Shown here: positions 61,263 through 64,000 of the stretch, piece by piece
Layout of the letters: each line of letters starts with the position of its first letter
How positions within the stretch are numbered: the first letter of the stretch is position 1
Source of the DNA: an uncultured bacterium
GTDB lineage: Bacteria; Bacteroidota; Bacteroidia; Bacteroidales; Bacteroidaceae
Direction: 5' to 3'
Length of the DNA: 64,000 nucleotides
NCBI GenBank assembly: GCA_905216025.1
Contig: CAJMSE010000008.1
Span: forward strand, 65,550-129,549
Made by a program: the position numbers and the translations under genes
Notes under the pieces: model-generated
What the model saw: the letters and a program-made list of their open reading frames with translations, nothing else
Databases searched by the model: none
What the model was told of the DNA's origin: nothing

Positions 61263-62174
61263 ATCAAATCTCTTATTTTTATCCTTAATACTATGTGTTA
61301 AATATAAAAGTAATCAGTCTAATATACATGTCGTGCCCACCTGCCGAACTATTCATTAAAGCCCCGGACTATCCCGAAAACGGGTTATGTGTTATCCCCA
61401 AAAGCCTCTATTCTTACAATCAGATTTACAACTCCTGACTCACAGCGGGCGTAAAAGCGCTGCAAGATTAGTTACTTAGATTGATATAACAAAGCTGTCA
61501 ATAGTTATTTAAAGTTAAAATTTACCCCTCCCGAAAGATAATATGATTATAATCAAGGACTTATATAAATGCAAAATATTCTTAAAAAGAAGATGGTTGT
61601 TAAAAAACAGATAAAATGTCCGCAAACGGCATATTCATGGCGTCCGACTGGTAATTTTATTTACATAAGACCCGTCCTACATTTGCAAACATCACCGATT
61701 CCCATACGAATGAGACATGACTCGTTACGGACAGTCAGCTTTTTCACTACATGCAATACTGCCTATACAAAAGCAAGGACAACGGACTATGGAAGCAAAG
61801 AAACATAAAGCGTGAAGCCGAAACCACCTGTCGTAATTCCGGCAACCCCCAAAAACATATCGCACCGCCCCCAAAAACATTTTTGACAGCTGGCACAAAC
61901 ATATCCGAAAACAGGCAGAACACATCAAAGTGGCACCTTCCGTACCGTCAACGACACTCCTAAGCACCGTAAAGAGCACTCCTGCCAATCGATATCGCCT
62001 TCTATGCCACTCACTTTACTTACATGCAAGGCATAAGATAAGGCGGACATGAAGATGGGAAACAGCTCATTAAGTAAAGTTTTATGCTTCAACGGAGTTT
62101 TTCTCATGAATATTTTGTAAATCTGTATAAGAAATATACCTACCTGAAATCAAAAGAGTTAGAAGAATTACCTC
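61263..62174. other. AT-rich intergenic region without a confident gene
   Basis: About 900 bases with frequent stops in all frames. Two copies of CCCCCAAAAACAT occur near 61845 and 61870. A 60-codon minus-strand frame at 61925-62107 (starts MRKTPLKHKTLLNELFP) is open but has no support beyond length; it lies downstream of the promoter-like box at 62255. Most of the stretch shows nothing interpretable. Confidence 0.4.
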
Positions 62175-62226
62175 GTTTTGGGGTAATGAGTTGGTAACCG
62201 TTCCAATTGCCGTAGTCTGCATCGCT
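62175..62226 (-). repeat. Diverged second copy of the MFS-linked short reading frame
   Basis: On the minus strand this codes for SDADYGNWNGYQLITPK in one frame, matching NADHGKWNGYRFIARK of the reading frame at 62977-63069. Differences such as GGC/GGT, AAC/AAT and GGT/GGC are synonymous. A start in the same frame is missing, because about 70 bases containing a promoter-like sequence replace it. Confidence 0.6.
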
Positions 62227-62254
62227 TTGCTTGTTCGGGTAACTCTTACGGATG

Positions 62255-62262
62255 CAAAAGTA
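62255..62262 (-). promoter_or_regulatory. Promoter-like TACTTTTG box
   Basis: On the minus strand TACTTTTG matches TANNTTTG and is followed by GCATCCG. Upstream lies the small palindrome GGAAT-aatc-ATTCC (near 62280-62293). It points toward 62200, where only the decayed copy and a short open frame follow. Confidence 0.45.
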
Positions 62263-62324
62263 CGAAAAATATTCCGACTGGAATAATCATTCCCAATATT
62301 CTTTCAGCTGATTGGCATCCACTC

Positions 62325-62411
62325 TTATGCCGTTTGAGGCTTAAAGCAAATTGCAAACAAGGAAGCCACGGTAAAAGCAACTCTTATCCATAACAAATGA
62401 ATGCATTGCAT
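62325..62411 (-). pseudogene. Remnant of a second MFS transporter gene
   Basis: The 29 codons read MQCIHL, then LWIRVAFTVASLFAICFKP, QTA and a stop. The intact MFS gene contains MQCIHL and, about 60 codons later, GIAFTVASLLVNCFNSKTA plus stop. The remnant joins these two parts with the middle deleted, and sequence beyond its stop (GAGTGGATG) also resembles the intact locus (GTGTGGATG). Confidence 0.75.
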
Positions 62412-62450
62412 TTCCTCAGAGGTTTAGGTTGTCATGCGGGAAGCTATGTG

Positions 62451-62951
62451 TCAGTCGGTTAAAACCTTCAGCATGAATATACTGGTTGCCGTATGCCCGG
62501 AATCTCCGAGTTGACCATCCAACAGCTGAAATCCCCGTTCCTTATACATATCAATGGCTTTACCAAACGAAGGGAATGTTTCTATATACAGGCTGGTATA
62601 GCCCGCTCCCTTTGCACGGCGGACAATCAAATCAAGAATCATGCCTCCCAATCCTTTTCCTCGGACAGCAGGCGATAAATAATACTTGACTATTTCAGCA
62701 CACTTGCCGGGCAAGCCTTTGGTGGGATAGAAGCCACAGCCTCCTTGAATCTCTCCGCCGTAATCAATCACCCAATATTCTGCATTTACATTTTCAACCG
62801 ACTGACTGATGCAGTCCGTGACAGGGTCATCATACACCGTGCCTGTACGCGACACACCAAATTCATCAATAACACATCGTATCAGACGAGCCATTTGAGC
62901 ATTATCCGTTTCCTTGATTGGACGGATGATAAAATCATCTTTTGTCTCCAT
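62451..62951 (-). CDS. GNAT-family N-acetyltransferase (166 aa)
   Basis: Acetyl-CoA-dependent transferase of unknown substrate. GNAT features: IIRPIKETDNAQMARLIRC at the start, a beta-bulge region IQGGCGFYPTKG, the acetyl-CoA-binding LSPAVRGKGLGGMILDLIV (Q/RxxGxG/A type as RGKGLGG), and SLYIETFPSFGKAIDMYKER (split: SLYIETFPSF, GKAIDMYKER) of the C-terminal part. It starts 25 bases after the short reading frame that follows the MFS gene, so the three are probably one transcript. Small-molecule or amino-acid acetylation is likely. Confidence 0.88.
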   Translation of the reverse strand: METKDDFIIRPIKETDNAQMARLIRCVIDEFGVSRTGTVYDDPVTDCISQSVENVNAEYWVIDYGGEIQGGCGFYPTKGLPGKCAEIVKYYLSPAVRGKGLGGMILDLIVRRAKGAGYTSLYIETFPSFGKAIDMYKERGFQLLDGQLGDSGHTATSIFMLKVLTD

Positions 62952-62976
62952 ATTGTTATCAGTTTATTTCCTATTC

Positions 62977-63069
62977 CTACAAAGATTCTCTTTGTTTTCG
63001 GGCAATGAATCTGTAGCCATTCCATTTACCGTGGTCTGCATTACTATATTCAGGCTGAATATTTGACAT
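62977..63069 (-). CDS. Short reading frame between MFS and GNAT genes (30 aa)
   Basis: Starts with ATG 63069, six bases after the MFS stop. It reads MSNIQPEYSNADHGKWNGYR, then FIARKQRESL and a stop. A diverged copy at 62175-62226 keeps the same frame with mostly synonymous changes, which suggests that it is, or recently was, translated. There is no known family; it could be the remaining end of a larger gene. Confidence 0.4.
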   Translation of the reverse strand: MSNIQPEYSNADHGKWNGYRFIARKQRESL

Positions 63070-63075
63070 CCACAC

Positions 63076-64000
63076 TTATGCTGTTTTAGAGTTGAAGCAA
63101 TTAACAAGCAAGGAGGCTACGGTAAAAGCGATTCCTACTCCTGCCACACCCGTCCATCCACAATGTTGCCAAAACAGACCTGAAACGAATGTTCCGGCAG
63201 AACCGCCCAAGAAGTAAATGGTCATATAAACGGTATTGACCCGGTTGATGGCGGATGCGTCAAGAGCGACCACGCTGGTTTGGTTGGACAAGTGGATGCA
63301 TTGCATTCCTGCATCAATTAAAAGAATGGCGATTATCATCCACAAGTAGCTGTCATTTCCCCAAAATGCCAACAACCATGCAGCCAAGATAACGCATCCT
63401 CCGACGATGGAGAAGAATCTTGCGCCGTATTTTTGGATATATCCGCTAATGAATACAACCGTAGATGCACCTGCCAATCCGCACAAACCGAGTGCTCCGA
63501 TAATATCGTCACTCGCGAAGAAAGGCTCTTGCTTCATTCGGAAAGCAAGGCAACTCCACAAAGCGAAGAACGAGCCATAAGCCAATGCCGCTCTCAACGA
63601 AGCGATACGCAGGTACGGGTATTGGAAGAGCAGGCGCAACAAAGATTTCATCAGCCCTGCATAGCTTTCTTGAGAACGGGCAGACAGCACGGGCAGCATC
63701 TTGTGAATCATCAGAAAACATCCGAGCATAAATACGCAAGCCACGAAATAGACGGAACGCCATCCCCACACATCAGCAAGAAAGCCACTGAACACCCGCG
63801 AGCCGAGAATGCCTATGAGCAAGCAGGATTGTATAATGCCCACATTGCGCACCTTGTGTGCAGGTGCCGAATGGAAAGACACTAACGGGATGAAGAACTG
63901 TGGCATGACCGAAGATGCGCCGACAAGCAATGATGCGCCCCACACCCAATAGATGTTCGGGGCAAGGGCTATGGCAAGCAAGGCGCACGAAGATATGATA
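63076..64000 (-). CDS. MFS transporter, N-terminus off-window
   Basis: The visible 308 codons show nine to ten membrane helices, such as GIIQSCLLIGILGSRVFSGF, SVYFVACVFMLGCFLMIH, IIAILLIDAGMQCIHLSNQT and GVGIAFTVASLLVNCF. The central loop (RSQESYAGLMKSLLRLL) and GFLADVWGWRSVYF, a motif of the A-loop type, support the major facilitator superfamily, probably a drug or metabolite efflux pump. The frame is open to the right edge, and the part before 63981 (ISSCALLAIALAPNIYW) is still membrane helix, so the start lies outside. A diverged 3' remnant lies downstream. Confidence 0.88.
   Translation of the reverse strand, partial: IISSCALLAIALAPNIYWVWGASLLVGASSVMPQFFIPLVSFHSAPAHKVRNVGIIQSCLLIGILGSRVFSGFLADVWGWRSVYFVACVFMLGCFLMIHKMLPVLSARSQESYAGLMKSLLRLLFQYPYLRIASLRAALAYGSFFALWSCLAFRMKQEPFFASDDIIGALGLCGLAGASTVVFISGYIQKYGARFFSIVGGCVILAAWLLAFWGNDSYLWMIIAILLIDAGMQCIHLSNQTSVVALDASAINRVNTVYMTIYFLGGSAGTFVSGLFWQHCGWTGVAGVGIAFTVASLLVNCFNSKTA

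Noticed and set aside
61925..62107. 60-codon minus-strand gene
   Set aside because: Open and downstream of a promoter-like box, but without a homologue I recognise or any duplicate; kept only as a note.

Overview
The window is from a Bacteroidales genome, most likely a Prevotellaceae-type bacterium. The supporting signs are a complete type IX secretion core operon (porP-K-L-M-N), a FimB/Mfa2-type fimbrial locus with DUF3868 and DUF3575 partners, promoters of the Bacteroidetes form TTTG-N19/20-TANNTTTG, and almost no Shine-Dalgarno sequences. The genus is an inference.

Positions 1 to about 23,000 are an integrative mobilizable element, all on the plus strand and cut by the left window edge. 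Its backbone has two tandem tyrosine recombinases, an unknown protein, an excisionase-like HTH protein, a DUF3987 ATPase, a zinc-finger/DUF6371 gene broken by an in-frame stop, and a MobV relaxase preceded by a perfect 16-bp inverted repeat that may mark oriT. Its cargo (8382-22876) is one tightly packed defence operon. The order is HTH controller, C5-cytosine methyltransferase, McrB-like AAA protein, LlaJI/McrC-like nuclease, a large membrane YobI-type NTPase, an AlbA_2 (Schlafen-type) protein, SIR2, HerA and Vsr. The methyltransferase and its expected Vsr partner lie at opposite ends, with SIR2-HerA and two poorly understood genes between them.

Positions 23,100-36,450 are chromosomal core: kduD-kduI (uronate catabolism), a PIF1-type helicase, a TlpA-type thiol oxidoreductase, tRNA-Gln, and the minus-strand run metK-DUF4271-hemD-rnpA-yidD-tyrS. 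A STAS-like/HATPase pair follows. A 655-base gap then holds a strong promoter and a highly structured probable non-coding RNA.

Positions 37,061-45,477 are an AT-rich accessory cluster: an LPP20-like protein, a DUF4384-like protein, an unknown two-TM protein, a SEFIR protein, two consecutive exported WG-repeat caspases (the first with both catalytic residues replaced) and an exported transglutaminase-like protease. This is the second candidate for an undescribed system.

Positions 45,536-53,182 hold a porin-like barrel, the T9SS operon and a DUF5106 thioredoxin-fold protein. Positions 53,469-61,262 hold the fimbrial locus; its DUF3575 gene has a stop codon inside the signal peptide. The right end has a GNAT acetyltransferase, a 30-codon reading frame and an MFS transporter cut by the edge, plus a decayed second copy of the MFS 3' end.

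The intergenic DNA is unusually patterned. There are two eight-unit arrays with the same 22-bp period but unrelated sequences, a 21/22-bp repeated leader before the helicase, and REP-like palindromes, one pair forming a 205-bp inverted repeat that supplies a stop codon.
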